A stretch of DNA of 64,000 nucleotides from Gemmataceae bacterium (GTDB lineage Bacteria; Planctomycetota; Planctomycetia; Gemmatales; Gemmataceae), in assembly GCA_901538445.1 (NCBI GenBank), contig LR594584.1, positions 1 through 64,000 of the forward strand, written 5' to 3'. Below are positions 17,374 through 26,904 of this stretch, piece by piece. Made by a program: the position numbers and the translations under genes. The notes under the pieces were generated by a model. The model was not told the DNA's origin. It saw only the letters and a list, made by a program, of their open reading frames with translations, and did no database searches. Numbering within the stretch: the first letter of the stretch is position 1; every line of letters begins with the position of its first letter.

Positions 17374-18359
17374 TCGGTCTTGCGGAACTCGTACACCGCG
17401 ATGCCGAGGATCACGGCCGCGAACGCCAGCGACGACAGCACCGACAGCTCCGGGAAGAACTTCCCCTTCTTCTTCACCGCCTCCAGCTCGCGGATCGGCT
17501 CGGTGTGCGTGCCGGCGTTCATCGCGTCGAAGAAGATGCCGCTCATGTCCAGGGGCTTCGGCAGAGCCCAGTACCCGGCCTCGATCAGGACCGACGACGA
17601 CGGCGTCACCCCCGGCACCTCGAGCCCGACCGCGTGGTGGTGCGCGAAGTTCATCGCCCAGCACATGACCCAGAACAGCAGGGTGCCGAACACGGCGACG
17701 ACCGTGCTCCGGGTCCACACCGCGAGGAACGCGCTGAACGCGTAGAACACCGCGAAGTTGATGACCAGCAGCGGCACCGCGTACCAGTAGGTCGCGTCCC
17801 ACACGCCGGTGGCGACGCCGATCCCGGCCCACGTCCCGCCGACGAACAGCACCGCGTGCAGCGCCACGAACAGCACCACGCCCAGGTACTTTCCGATCAC
17901 CAGCGTCCACCGGGCGGCCGGCTTGGCGAGCAGCACCGTGACCGCGTTCGGCTCCAGGAACGTCGGCAGGAACCCGCCGGTCCACAGCAGCGCCAGCAGC
18001 ACCCCGGCCGTGTCCGCGACGATGCCCGCGAGCCGCAACTGGAAGAACTTCACCGCGTCGGACTTGAACCGGGGCACGTCCAGCTCGAACAGCCCGAACC
18101 CGAGCGACATCCGCCCGCCGGCCTCCGGGACGCCCTCGGCCGGGGCGCGGGGGTCCTCGCCCTTCGGGACGAAGTCCGGGATCTCGAACGGGTGCCGCTC
18201 GCGCTCGCCGGGCGTGTCCACCCGCATCCCGAGGCAGAACACGGTGCAGAACGCGGACATGCCGAGCATGACCCAGAACAGCTTGGACGCGAGCGACTGG
18301 CGGAACGTGTCCCGCACCATCCACCGCACGGTCCGGATCGCGACGGGTAGCGAGTTCAC
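17367..18359 (-). CDS. ABC-2 type transporter permease
   Basis: The GTG start at 18359 overlaps the stop of the ATPase gene as GTGA (18356-18359), so the two are translationally coupled. The 330-residue protein has about six hydrophobic segments: FWVMLGMSAFCTVFCLGM near 30, then a loop of about 60 residues, and further helices from about 110 to the C-terminus (LAGIVADTAGVLLALLWTGG; YLGVVLFVALHAVLFVGG; FAAVILGIAVYEF). This fits an ABC-2 permease that pairs with the upstream ATP-binding subunit. The substrate is unknown. Confidence 0.85.
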   Translation of the reverse strand: MNSLPVAIRTVRWMVRDTFRQSLASKLFWVMLGMSAFCTVFCLGMRVDTPGERERHPFEIPDFVPKGEDPRAPAEGVPEAGGRMSLGFGLFELDVPRFKSDAVKFFQLRLAGIVADTAGVLLALLWTGGFLPTFLEPNAVTVLLAKPAARWTLVIGKYLGVVLFVALHAVLFVGGTWAGIGVATGVWDATYWYAVPLLVINFAVFYAFSAFLAVWTRSTVVAVFGTLLFWVMCWAMNFAHHHAVGLEVPGVTPSSSVLIEAGYWALPKPLDMSGIFFDAMNAGTHTEPIRELEAVKKKGKFFPELSVLSSLAFAAVILGIAVYEFRKTDY

Positions 18360-19117
18360 GCGACGCCCTCCTTCTCGTAGAGCGGCTTGAGGGCCGCCTC
18401 CAGGCGCTTGCCGGCCGGGTGCGCGTCGCCCAGGAGCTTCGCGAGCGGGCCGGTGTGGACCACCCGGCCGCCGACCAGCACGGCCAGCGCGTCGCACAGT
18501 TCCTCGACCTCGGGCAGCACGTGCGACACGAGGAGCACCGTCTTCCCCGCCGCCTTCAGCTCGCGGACCACGGACCGGAGTAACTGCCGGCCGGACAGGT
18601 CGAGCCCCTCGGTCGGCTCGTCGAGGATCAGCAGGTCCGGGTCGTTGATGAGCGCCTGCGCGAGCCCGAGCCGCTGCACCATCCCCTTGCTGAACCGGGC
18701 GATCGGCTCCGCCCGGCGGTCGGCCAGCCCCACGCGCGTGAGGAGCTGATCGACCTTCGCGGGCAGCGCGGCCAGCGGCACGCCCGACAGCCCGCCGTAG
18801 AACGTGAGCAACTCGCCGGCCGACAGGTACCGCGGGAACGCGTGGTTCTCGTGCATGTACCCGATGCGGGCGAGGCTCCGGCGGTCGGCCAGCGGGCCAC
18901 CGAGGCGGGTGACGGTGCCGGCCGACGGGGCCGTCAGCGAGAGGAGCACCTTCACGAGCGTGGTCTTGCCGGCCCGGTTCGGGCCGAGGAGCCCGAACAC
19001 GCCGCCGGCCGGCACGGTGAGGGACACCCCGCGGAGCGCGGGCACCCCCGGCCCGCGGCCGAGCAGCCCGGTCGGGTAGGTCTTGGTCACTTGGTCGAAC
19101 TGTGCCGCGTGTGTCAC
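18356..19117 (-). CDS. ABC transporter ATP-binding protein
   Basis: A 253-residue ATPase of the ABC-2 exporter type. The Walker A motif is GPNRAGKTT (45-53), with Arg where most relatives have Gly; the GxxxxGKT pattern is preserved. The signature motif is FSKGMVQR (142-149), Walker B is LLILDEPTEGLD (162-173), and the switch His is in LLVSHVLPE. It energises the permease encoded directly downstream. Confidence 0.95.
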   Translation of the reverse strand: MTHAAQFDQVTKTYPTGLLGRGPGVPALRGVSLTVPAGGVFGLLGPNRAGKTTLVKVLLSLTAPSAGTVTRLGGPLADRRSLARIGYMHENHAFPRYLSAGELLTFYGGLSGVPLAALPAKVDQLLTRVGLADRRAEPIARFSKGMVQRLGLAQALINDPDLLILDEPTEGLDLSGRQLLRSVVRELKAAGKTVLLVSHVLPEVEELCDALAVLVGGRVVHTGPLAKLLGDAHPAGKRLEAALKPLYEKEGVA

Positions 19118-19200
19118 CGCCGGGCCTCGCTTGCGGGTTCGCGCCTCGCCCTGCCCTCAACGAACGGAAATCCCGCCCGCGGTCAAGCCGCGTGTCAACG

Positions 19201-19228
19201 AAAAAACCCACCCGTCGGAACGGGTGGG
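19201..19228 (-). terminator. intrinsic terminator of the Tad operon
   Basis: On the minus strand, an 8-bp stem CCCACCCG/CGGGTGGG (19221-19228 with 19207-19214, loop of 6) is followed directly by TTTTTT (19206-19201). It lies 28 bases beyond the TadG stop and upstream of the ABC ATPase start, so it separates the two units. This is the clearest Rho-independent terminator in the window. Confidence 0.85.
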
Positions 19229-19255
19229 CTCCGGGTGAGCCCGGGGGTTGCCGCG

Positions 19256-22165
19256 TCACTCCACGAGGGTGACGCCGACGCCGCTCTGGAAGATGTTCTC
19301 CATGCAGGTCCGGAGGTTGTCGATGCGGGTCTGGTACGGCCCGGTGATGATCTGGGCCGGGGCGATGGTCGTGGCACCGGCCAGCCCGGTGTTCCCCGCG
19401 GCGGCGACGTCCGCCATGAACTTCAGGGCCGTCGGGCGGAACGTGGCGGACGGGGCCAGGACCTCGTCGAACAGGTCGCCGAAGGCGATCGGGTACACCC
19501 GGACGGGGGCGTTCGGCAGGCTCAGCCCGCTGTTCCCGCTGGTCGTCGTGGCCATCTGCACGTTCATCTGGTTGACGACCGCGATCGTCTGGGCGATGGA
19601 GGTCGCGTCGCCGTTGCTCGCCGAGTTGTTCGCCGTGGAGTTCGGGTAGTACGAGTTGTACCCGGCCTGCACGAACGAGAACGTGCGCCAGTTGTTCGGC
19701 ACGCCGTCGGTCTCGAAGATGACGACTTTACCCGCGCCGCGGCGGCCCTTGGTGGTCCCGTAGGGGTTCGTCGGCAGGGTCGCCGACGGGGACAGCAGGT
19801 TGAACGCGTACGACAGCCCGGTGTTCGGGTCGGTCGACCCGTCGGCGTTGGGGATCTCGTCCTGGCCGACGGTGCCGAACGAGTCGTTGTACGGCCGCTT
19901 CTCGGCCGTGATCGCCGCCGCGCCGCCCGCGTCGATCGTGTCGAGCAGCGACTTCGGGTAGAACAGCGCGTTCTTCAGCGACTCGAACCTCTGGCCCATC
20001 GGGCGGCGGATGTTGTTGTACGAGCTGTTGGCGAACAGCACGAGCCCGGCGTAGTTGTTCGGGTGGTTGTTCTTCACGTCGTCGAGCACCGAGTTCATGC
20101 CGGCCTTGAGCTGCCAGCACTGGGCCTCGTTGCACGTCCCCGGCAGCCAGTTGTTGCTGTGGCCCCTGTTCGTGCCCATGAAGTCCATCATCGACAGCGG
20201 GCCGAACCAGAAGTGGAGCCGCGGGCGGTTCGGGCTGTCGTTGTACGCCATGTACGGCTTCCGCACGTCGCCCCCGATCCACGAGCCCGAGGGGCCGGTC
20301 CACGTCTCCATGGTGGACGTGTTGACCCGCCGCCCGCCCCCGCTGACGGACCAACTGTCGGCCACCCCGTACAGCTCTGCGCTGGCGTCGCCGGTCGACC
20401 GGTTGTACGCGAGGACGTGGTCGATGTACCCCCTCCACCAGCGCTTGTCGCGCTTCACCTCGTCGGAGCCGGTGCTGGTGTCCACGTCGTCCGGGATGGA
20501 GGTGTAGTACAGCACGTGCCCGGCCCGGAGGTTGGGCGGGAGCACCTGCGGGCCGCTCTTGATCCACCGCAGCACGGCCGGGTAATCGACCCGCCAGTTC
20601 GCGGTGCCCGTCGCGAGGACCGTGCTGGACCCGGTGTTCAGCAGCGAGCTGTTGACGCCGCCGGCGGGGGTACTGCCCTGCGTGTCGTAGTTCACGCCCC
20701 ACGTCGAGCCGTCGTTCCGGTGGAAGAACCGGAGCCGCCAGTCGCCGGCGACGTAGTTCATGTCGCCGGGGTTGCCGACGGGGGTGCGGGGGTCGGGCGG
20801 CCAGATGAAGAACGTCTTGCCCCAGTACCCCGGCCCCATCGAGTACCCCTGGAACCGGTCGGCCGCGGGCACCAACTGCCCGTCACCGCCCCCGTACGCA
20901 CCGGGGTTCGACGGCGTCGTGCTGCTGGCCCGGAACGTGCGGTACCCCGGGATGTTCAGGTCGTACCCGTACTGCTCCCAGACCGGGTCGCGGAACCGCG
21001 TGGCGTTCACGCCACCGACCGTTGTGCTGGTGTAGGTGTAGCCGAGCAACTCCGCGGCGTTGATCGGGGCGCGCTTGGCACTCGTCCAGGTGGTATCGAC
21101 CTTGTCGATCGACCCGTCGGCCCGCCGCCACCGGTCGCCGACGTAGGTGTTGCCCCCGGCGTCGGTCATCGTCCCGAACGAGGCGGGGGCGGGGGTCGGC
21201 CCCTTGGGGCTCCCCTCGGTCCCGTTGTGGAACGCGTTGTACCCGGTGAAGTCGTAGGTGAACGGCGTGTACCCCGAGCCGGGGGGAGAGTCGCCGCCGG
21301 ACTGCGGCGGGCTCCACCGGTGGAAGGCGTTCTTCAGGTTCGGGAGGCCGCCGACGATGGTCAGGGGGAACGCCGGGGTTTCGGGGGACGCGACGTTCGA
21401 CGGGTCGAAGTAGAAGTTCCGGACGATCGGCGGGCCGCCGGGGGTGGTGATCGTGTAGTTGTTCCGGGAGATGGCCTCGCCGCTGCCGTTGGCCTTGTTG
21501 GCCGTCGCCCGGATCGAGTTGGTCGGCGCGTTCGCGTAGTGCCCGAACAGCGGGATGATGTTGTCCGGGTTCATCGACTGGCCGCCCTCGTTGAACACGC
21601 TGGAGAACGCCATCGACCCGGTCATGTCGAGGACGAACGCGATGTCGCGGGGCTTGAACACGGCGGTGGCCTTGGCCCCGGTCGGCATCCCGTTGACCCC
21701 GAACACCCGCATGAAGTACGTGGGCTGGGAGACGGCGAGCGTCACCTTGATGGCGGTCCATGACCCGCCGCCGGCCGGGGTGGCCGACTGGTTGTTGGTC
21801 ACGTCCGTCCACGCCGCGACGCGGAAGAGTTCGGCCGCCGGGTCGTACAGGTACTGACCGGCCTCGATCTTCGAGATCTGGGCGTTGGCGAAGTTCTGGC
21901 TCATGTACCGGTTCGAGGTCACCCGGGACTTCCCGGCGGCGACGGCGTTCGCCAGGTTGCTGTTGACCGTGCCGGGCTTCGTGTTGAGCGTCCGGCACGC
22001 GGCCAGCGACGCGGTGTCGGCCGCGTTCTGGGACTGGGTCCGCGAGACCGCGAGCATGCCGAGGTCCACGGCGAGGCCGATGAACCCGAACAGGCCGATG
22101 AGGCAAACCGCGAGCATCGGTAGGATCGTCCCGTCCCGCCGGCGGTGGTGGACCCGCTTGACCAT
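19256..22165 (-). CDS. TadG-like pilus assembly protein with split VWA domain
   Basis: A 969-residue protein. The start at 22165 has AGGAGA five bases upstream. The N-terminus shows the TadG pattern: a basic stretch RVHHRRRDG, then a hydrophobic helix ILPMLAVCLIGLFGFIGLAV at about 14-33 followed by QSQNAADTASLAAC. A VWA domain begins near 173 (DIAFVLDMTGSM; MIDAS DMTGS at 180-184). The later VWA strand VVIFETDGVPN appears only near 815, so about 640 residues separate the two, with RTxxGNPGD-type and Gly/Asn/Thr-rich sequence between them. It is probably inner-membrane anchored with the bulk outside. It is the third gene of a TadE-TadE-TadG run. Confidence 0.88.
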   Translation of the reverse strand: MVKRVHHRRRDGTILPMLAVCLIGLFGFIGLAVDLGMLAVSRTQSQNAADTASLAACRTLNTKPGTVNSNLANAVAAGKSRVTSNRYMSQNFANAQISKIEAGQYLYDPAAELFRVAAWTDVTNNQSATPAGGGSWTAIKVTLAVSQPTYFMRVFGVNGMPTGAKATAVFKPRDIAFVLDMTGSMAFSSVFNEGGQSMNPDNIIPLFGHYANAPTNSIRATANKANGSGEAISRNNYTITTPGGPPIVRNFYFDPSNVASPETPAFPLTIVGGLPNLKNAFHRWSPPQSGGDSPPGSGYTPFTYDFTGYNAFHNGTEGSPKGPTPAPASFGTMTDAGGNTYVGDRWRRADGSIDKVDTTWTSAKRAPINAAELLGYTYTSTTVGGVNATRFRDPVWEQYGYDLNIPGYRTFRASSTTPSNPGAYGGGDGQLVPAADRFQGYSMGPGYWGKTFFIWPPDPRTPVGNPGDMNYVAGDWRLRFFHRNDGSTWGVNYDTQGSTPAGGVNSSLLNTGSSTVLATGTANWRVDYPAVLRWIKSGPQVLPPNLRAGHVLYYTSIPDDVDTSTGSDEVKRDKRWWRGYIDHVLAYNRSTGDASAELYGVADSWSVSGGGRRVNTSTMETWTGPSGSWIGGDVRKPYMAYNDSPNRPRLHFWFGPLSMMDFMGTNRGHSNNWLPGTCNEAQCWQLKAGMNSVLDDVKNNHPNNYAGLVLFANSSYNNIRRPMGQRFESLKNALFYPKSLLDTIDAGGAAAITAEKRPYNDSFGTVGQDEIPNADGSTDPNTGLSYAFNLLSPSATLPTNPYGTTKGRRGAGKVVIFETDGVPNNWRTFSFVQAGYNSYYPNSTANNSASNGDATSIAQTIAVVNQMNVQMATTTSGNSGLSLPNAPVRVYPIAFGDLFDEVLAPSATFRPTALKFMADVAAAGNTGLAGATTIAPAQIITGPYQTRIDNLRTCMENIFQSGVGVTLVE

Positions 22166-22266
22166 GACGCTCTCCTGAAGGGCGGCCGGGGCCGCCGCGG
22201 CGATGAAAGGGGGGAACCCGCCCCCGGCCGCGACGGGGCGGCCGGGGGCGCGGCGGCAGTGGGGCG

Positions 22267-22824
22267 CTACCCCTCGACCCCGGACATGCTGATGACGTTG
22301 ATCGGGATGTCCGACATACTCAACATGCTCGGGAGGAACGGGCGGAACGTCCCGCGCACGTGAACCGCGATCCGATCCGGGAACGACGCGAAGTTCCAGC
22401 TCTGCTTGTTCGGGTCGCTGGGGTTGAACGGGTTCGGGTACGTCGGGGGGTTCTTCGACTTGGGCCGCACGACCGGCGGAGTGAGTTGCAGTCCGGCCGG
22501 GTCCACGGCGTACACCGAGAACTGATACCCGACGATCTGCACCGCGGTGCCCCCCATCCGCCCCTCGGCGTACGTCTTGATGCTCACGTACGTCCGGCCC
22601 GCCCCGTCGGTGTAGGGGGTCGTGTCGAAGTTCGTCGGCTTGTCGGCGTTCACGCACGCGTACCGCGCCCCCTCTCGGGTCGCCAGGTCGGTGACGTGCA
22701 GCACGAACAGGTACCGGCAGTACTCGAAGATGCCGAACAGGAGCAGGCAGAAGATGGCCAGGGTCAGGGCGGCCTCGACAATCGCGGCCCCGCGGCGGGA
22801 CCGGCGCGTGTTACGGATCAGCAT
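22267..22824 (-). CDS. TadE-like pilin-family protein
   Basis: 185 residues. The start at 22824 (MLIRNTRRSRRGAAIVEAAL) has a GAGGG site before it; a start at 22875 would add residues with no pilin character. The conserved TadE feature is a short basic leader, then GAAIVEAALTLAIFCLLLFGIFEY as a transmembrane helix, with the Glu in VEAAL. Next comes ATREGARYACVNAD, typical of the family. The rest is a periplasmic beta-rich domain. It sits between another TadE-like gene and the TadG gene and is probably co-transcribed. Confidence 0.9.
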   Translation of the reverse strand: MLIRNTRRSRRGAAIVEAALTLAIFCLLLFGIFEYCRYLFVLHVTDLATREGARYACVNADKPTNFDTTPYTDGAGRTYVSIKTYAEGRMGGTAVQIVGYQFSVYAVDPAGLQLTPPVVRPKSKNPPTYPNPFNPSDPNKQSWNFASFPDRIAVHVRGTFRPFLPSMLSMSDIPINVISMSGVEG

Positions 22825-22885
22825 CGTCGGACCCTCTGGCTCGGGGAACGGAACGGGAACACACTGGGGTGGCACGCTGGGCGAC

Positions 22886-23464
22886 TCACCAGTCCTCGGG
22901 GTTGTCCGGGTCGACCCCGGGCCGCGGCAGGTTCTCGTTCACGGTGAACGCCTCGTCCCGGAGCATCTCCCACCGCACGGTGAACGCCACGGTCGTCGGC
23001 CTGATGAGGCCGGCGTTGATCCACCGGACCTTGTCCCAGGGAACAGACACGCTCACCAGGAGCGGCTGCCCCTTGATCCCCTGGTAGGGGTTCGCGGGGG
23101 TTCCGAGGGGGTTCGTCTCGCCGTCCGCCCCGGTGGGCGACGTGAACTGGAACGTGACCGTTACGTCGGCCGGCTGGAGCGACTTGAGACCCATCGAGAT
23201 GAGGTACTGATACACCGTGTTCTTGACGTTGTAGGCGCCACTGGTGGCGTACACCTCGATCGGCGTACCAGTGCTGTTGATCGTGTACCCCTGGGCCGCG
23301 AGCCGCGCCCCTTCGCGGGCCGCGTTCGAGACGATCTGCTTCACCTGGACGAGCCGGCCGACCTCCCACATTCCGAACAGGAGTGGGACGAGGATGGACG
23401 ACGTGACCACCGCCAACTCGATCGCGGCGACGGCCCGGCGCGAAGGCACCCGTTGGCGGATCAT
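22886..23464 (-). CDS. TadE-like pilin-family protein
   Basis: 192 residues from ATG 23464 (MIRQRVPSRRAVAAIELAVV) with GGGAGGT just upstream. The TadE hallmarks are the basic leader, a helix with AAIELAVVTSSILVPLLFGM, and NAAREGARLAAQGYT. It is the first gene of the three-gene Tad set. No TadA ATPase, TadB/C platform or secretin is present here, so assembly must depend on genes elsewhere. Confidence 0.9.
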   Translation of the reverse strand: MIRQRVPSRRAVAAIELAVVTSSILVPLLFGMWEVGRLVQVKQIVSNAAREGARLAAQGYTINSTGTPIEVYATSGAYNVKNTVYQYLISMGLKSLQPADVTVTFQFTSPTGADGETNPLGTPANPYQGIKGQPLLVSVSVPWDKVRWINAGLIRPTTVAFTVRWEMLRDEAFTVNENLPRPGVDPDNPEDW

Positions 23465-23496
23465 CGCTGACCTCCCGCAATTCAAGGGGAAAACTT

Positions 23497-23512
23497 GAGG
23501 CAATCGTGCCTC
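23497..23512. promoter_or_regulatory. small palindrome upstream of the Tad operon
   Basis: GAGGCA-atcg-TGCCTC lies about 33 bases before the first TadE start. It could be an operator or part of a 5' hairpin. The rest of the 400-base gap between this gene and the heme-protein gene (to 23867) holds no gene I can support; it is less GC-rich than its surroundings and should contain both divergent promoters. Confidence 0.3.
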
Positions 23513-23867
23513 TAACGACTAACCTTGGTCTCTGTCTCATACTACTTCACGGGCTTGCGGGTTGGGGCGGTTCGCGAAAAAAAATCCGGCCCTCCGGGCG
23601 GAATTCGGGCACATATTCGGCCCGGACCTGAATGCTGCCGCTCGACGGAATCACGCGATTCCCGCTTGTGGACACCACTTCCTCACTCGGGACGCACAAA
23701 CCTCCGCTCCAACGGCTCCAAATTTCTCTCTGCGCCGACAATTCGCACCCGGCCAATGCACCGATTCGCGGCACTAAATCCGGGAGTTCGGTACCTGGGT
23801 TCCCTTCCCCGGGGTCGCATAATCAGCCGTGACGCTCCGCTCCCTGCCACGTCTCCGGGGGTCTCCG

Positions 23868-26822
23868 ATGCGCTGGTCGCTGCCCGCCCTGCTCGCACTC
23901 TCCGCACTCCTCGCCGCCGCGGACCCGGCCCCGAACTCCGGGCCCCTCACCGCCGAGAAGGCTGCGAAGGCCGCCGTCCTACCGGACGGGTTCCGGATGC
24001 AGGTGTTCGCGGCCGAGCCGGAGGTCGTGCAGCCGATCTCATTCACTCTCGACGCCCGCGGCCGCGTGTGGGTGCTGGAGGCGTTCAATTACGGCAACTG
24101 GCAAGCGACTGGGAAGGACCGGATCACCATCCTCGAAGACACCGATTGCGACGGGAAGGCCGACTCGCGCACCGTCTTTTCCGAGGGGTTCAACTACGCC
24201 ACGGGCATCGAGGTCGGGTTCGGCGGCGTGTGGGTCATGTCGCCCCCGTGCCTGTACTTCGTCCCGGACCGCAACGGCGACGACAAGCCCGACGGCCTGC
24301 CCGAGGTCGTGTTCGACGGGTTCGGGTACAAGGAGAGCCGGCACAACCTCGCCAACGGGTTCACCTGGGGACCGGACGGGTGGCTCTACGGCGGCCACGG
24401 CCGCACCAGCCCGTCGCTGGTCGGCAAGCCCGGCATCCCCGCCGAGAAGCGCGTGCCGTGCGACGGCGGGGTGTACCGCGTCCACCCGACGCGCCGCGTG
24501 TTCGAGACGTTCGCCGACGGCACGACGAACCCATGGGGCGTGGACTTCGACGACTTCGGCCAGTGCTTCGTGTCGAACTGCGTGAATCCGCACCTGTTCC
24601 ACATGATCCCCGGCGGGCACTACGAGCCGTGGCGGAACCGGGCGTCGAGCCTGTACGCCTACGAGCGCATTCCGACCATCGCGGACCACCTGCACTACCC
24701 CGGCGGCGACATCCGTGCGACGCTCGGCAAGGCCGACACGCTCGCGCTCGGCGGCGGGCACTCGCACTGCGGCACGCTGATCTACCTGGGCGACTCGTTC
24801 CCGGCGAGCTACCGCAACACGGCGTTCATGTGCAACGTCCACGGCCGGCGGATCAACAACGACGTACTGAAGGCAAAGGGGTCGGGGTACACCGCGAGCC
24901 ACGGCAAGGACTTCATGCTCTCGGCCGACCCGTGGTTCATGGGGGTGACGCTCCGCACCGGGCCGGACGGCAGCGTGTTCGTGTCCGACTGGTCCGACAC
25001 GGGCGAGTGCCACACGTACAAGCCGGACCGCGGCACCGGCCGCATCTACAAGATCTCGCACGTCGACTCAAAGCCGAAGCCGGTCGATCTCGCGAAGCTG
25101 ACCGAAGCCGAACTGGTTGAGCTGCACCTGCACAAGAACGACTGGTACGTCCGCAACGCTCGCCGCGTCCTTCAGGAGCGAGCGGCGCGCGATGGGAATG
25201 CCAGCGCCAACGTGGTGAAGTCGCTCGGCGACGTCCTCACCAAGAACGCGGACGAAACGCGCCGTTTGCGGGCGATGTGGACGCTTCGGGCGCTCGGCGC
25301 GCTCGACCCGGCCCCGCTGCTCGCCGACCGCGACGCGCACGTCCGCGGCTGGGCGGTGAGGTTCGCGGGCGAGGCCGAATCGCCGGCCCCCGAGATGCTC
25401 GCGAAGTTCCGCGAGATGGCGAAGGCCGATGCGTCGCAGGTCGTGCGGCTCGAACTCGCGTCGGCCCTCCAGCGCCTCCCGCTGGAGCAGCGCTGGGACG
25501 TCGCGGCCGAGTTGGTGCGGCACGCGGAGGACGCCGGAGACGCGAACCTGCCGCTCATGTACTGGTACGCGATCGAGCCGCTCGTTCCCGCGAACCCTGC
25601 GAAGGCGCTCGACCTCGCGGCGAAGGCCGAGGTGCCGCTGGTGCGGTGGTTCGTGGCGCGGCGGCTCGCGGACCACGCTTCCACCCAGGGCGACAAGGGC
25701 GACCTCACCCCACTCGTTGCTGCGCTCGCGAAAGTCGAAGTGGCGGTTCAGGCCGACTGGCTCGCCGGCGCACGCGAGGGGCTCCGCGGGCGCAAGGCGC
25801 TGCCGATGCCGGCCGGGTGGCCGGCGGTGTACGCGAAGTTGCGCGACAGCGCCGACCGGGCGACCCGCGAGAACGCGATGGCGCTCGCGGTCGTGTTCGG
25901 CGACCCGCAGGCGCTCGCCGACCTCCGCACGATCGCACGGAACACTTCCGCGGCTGCCGCCGAGCGGGTCGCAGCACTGGAGACGCTCATCGCGAAGCGC
26001 GTCCCGGATCTCGCGCCGGTGCTGCACGAGCAACTCACTGATAAGGCGACGCGCCGCGCCGCGCTCCGCGGGCTCGGCGCGTTCGCGGACCCGAACACGC
26101 CGAAGCACGTCCTCGCGGCGTACCCGGCGCTGAGTTCCGACGAGAAGCAAGACGCCGTGGCGGCGCTGGCGTCGCGTAAGGAGTTCGCCGGCGCGCTGCT
26201 CGACGCCCTCGAATCGAAGGCGATCCCACGGGTCGACGTGTCGGCGTTCGCGGCCCGACAGGTGTTCGCGCTCGGCGACCCGAAGCTGAACGCGCGGCTC
26301 AAAGAGGTGTGGGGCGAGGTCCGCGACACGAACCCGAAGCGCGGCGAGTTGATGGCAAAGTACAGGGCGGTGCTGACCCCTGCGTACCTGAAGACCGCCG
26401 ACGTGAAGAACGGCCGGGCGCTGTTCTCGAAGTCGTGCCAGCAGTGCCACAAGCTGTTCGGCGAGGGCGGAGCGGTCGGCCCGGACATCACCGGCTCGAA
26501 CCGGTCGGACCTCGACTACCTGCTCGGCAACATCATCGACCCGAGCGCCGAGGTGGGCCGGGACTACCGCATGTCGGTCGTCCGCACGGCCGACGACCGC
26601 GTCATCACGGGCATCATCGTCGAGCGCACCGCGGCCCGCGTCGTGGTGCAAACCGCGACCGACCGCATCACGCTCTCGCCCGACGACGTGGACGGTGTGA
26701 AGGACTCGCCGCTGTCGATCATGCCCGAGGGGCAGCTCGATTCGCTCACGAAGGAACAGGTCCGCGACCTGGTCGCGTACCTGATGCAAAAGACGCAGGT
26801 GGACCTCCCCGGCGGGAAGTGA
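23868..26822 (+). CDS. PVC-type heme-binding CxxCH protein with dehydrogenase-like N-terminus
   Basis: 984 residues. An upstream GTG at 23829 exists, but ATG 23868 begins the signal peptide MRWSLPALLALSALLAA directly. The N-terminal half is the putative membrane-bound dehydrogenase domain of planctomycetes and verrucomicrobia, probably a beta-propeller (GFRMQVFAAEPEVVQPISFT; FNYATGIEVGFGGVWVMSPP). A HEAT-like helical region follows at about 425-830. The C-terminal cytochrome domain has CQQCH at 857-861 and GPDITGSNRSDLDYLLGNII. It likely oxidises a periplasmic substrate, with electrons passing to the heme. It has no close partner gene. Confidence 0.93.
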   Translation: MRWSLPALLALSALLAAADPAPNSGPLTAEKAAKAAVLPDGFRMQVFAAEPEVVQPISFTLDARGRVWVLEAFNYGNWQATGKDRITILEDTDCDGKADSRTVFSEGFNYATGIEVGFGGVWVMSPPCLYFVPDRNGDDKPDGLPEVVFDGFGYKESRHNLANGFTWGPDGWLYGGHGRTSPSLVGKPGIPAEKRVPCDGGVYRVHPTRRVFETFADGTTNPWGVDFDDFGQCFVSNCVNPHLFHMIPGGHYEPWRNRASSLYAYERIPTIADHLHYPGGDIRATLGKADTLALGGGHSHCGTLIYLGDSFPASYRNTAFMCNVHGRRINNDVLKAKGSGYTASHGKDFMLSADPWFMGVTLRTGPDGSVFVSDWSDTGECHTYKPDRGTGRIYKISHVDSKPKPVDLAKLTEAELVELHLHKNDWYVRNARRVLQERAARDGNASANVVKSLGDVLTKNADETRRLRAMWTLRALGALDPAPLLADRDAHVRGWAVRFAGEAESPAPEMLAKFREMAKADASQVVRLELASALQRLPLEQRWDVAAELVRHAEDAGDANLPLMYWYAIEPLVPANPAKALDLAAKAEVPLVRWFVARRLADHASTQGDKGDLTPLVAALAKVEVAVQADWLAGAREGLRGRKALPMPAGWPAVYAKLRDSADRATRENAMALAVVFGDPQALADLRTIARNTSAAAAERVAALETLIAKRVPDLAPVLHEQLTDKATRRAALRGLGAFADPNTPKHVLAAYPALSSDEKQDAVAALASRKEFAGALLDALESKAIPRVDVSAFAARQVFALGDPKLNARLKEVWGEVRDTNPKRGELMAKYRAVLTPAYLKTADVKNGRALFSKSCQQCHKLFGEGGAVGPDITGSNRSDLDYLLGNIIDPSAEVGRDYRMSVVRTADDRVITGIIVERTAARVVVQTATDRITLSPDDVDGVKDSPLSIMPEGQLDSLTKEQVRDLVAYLMQKTQVDLPGGK

Positions 26823-26844
26823 CGCGCCGTTCCGGCCCCGCTGC

Positions 26845-26873
26845 TTGACAGCCTCCGGGGAGTGGCGGAGAAT
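26845..26873 (+). promoter_or_regulatory. sigma70-type promoter before the TerB-like gene
   Basis: TTGACA (26845-26850), a 17-base spacer and GAGAAT (26868-26873; four of six consensus bases). A ribosome site AGGAGA follows at 26894-26899, then the ATG at 26905. Position and spacing both fit. Confidence 0.5.
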
Positions 26874-26904
26874 CTGTGGCACGCGAGGCACTCAGGAGAC
26901 GGCC

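Noticed and set aside
18842..21763. 973-aa plus-strand ORF opposite the TadG gene
   Set aside because: It is antisense to a protein with clear TadG and VWA motifs and is rich in Arg/Val/Gly/His repeats typical of shadow frames.
23497..23512. Sigma54 promoter at GGCACG-N-TTGC
   Set aside because: The spacing to a TTGC element is wrong; the match is explained by the small palindrome.
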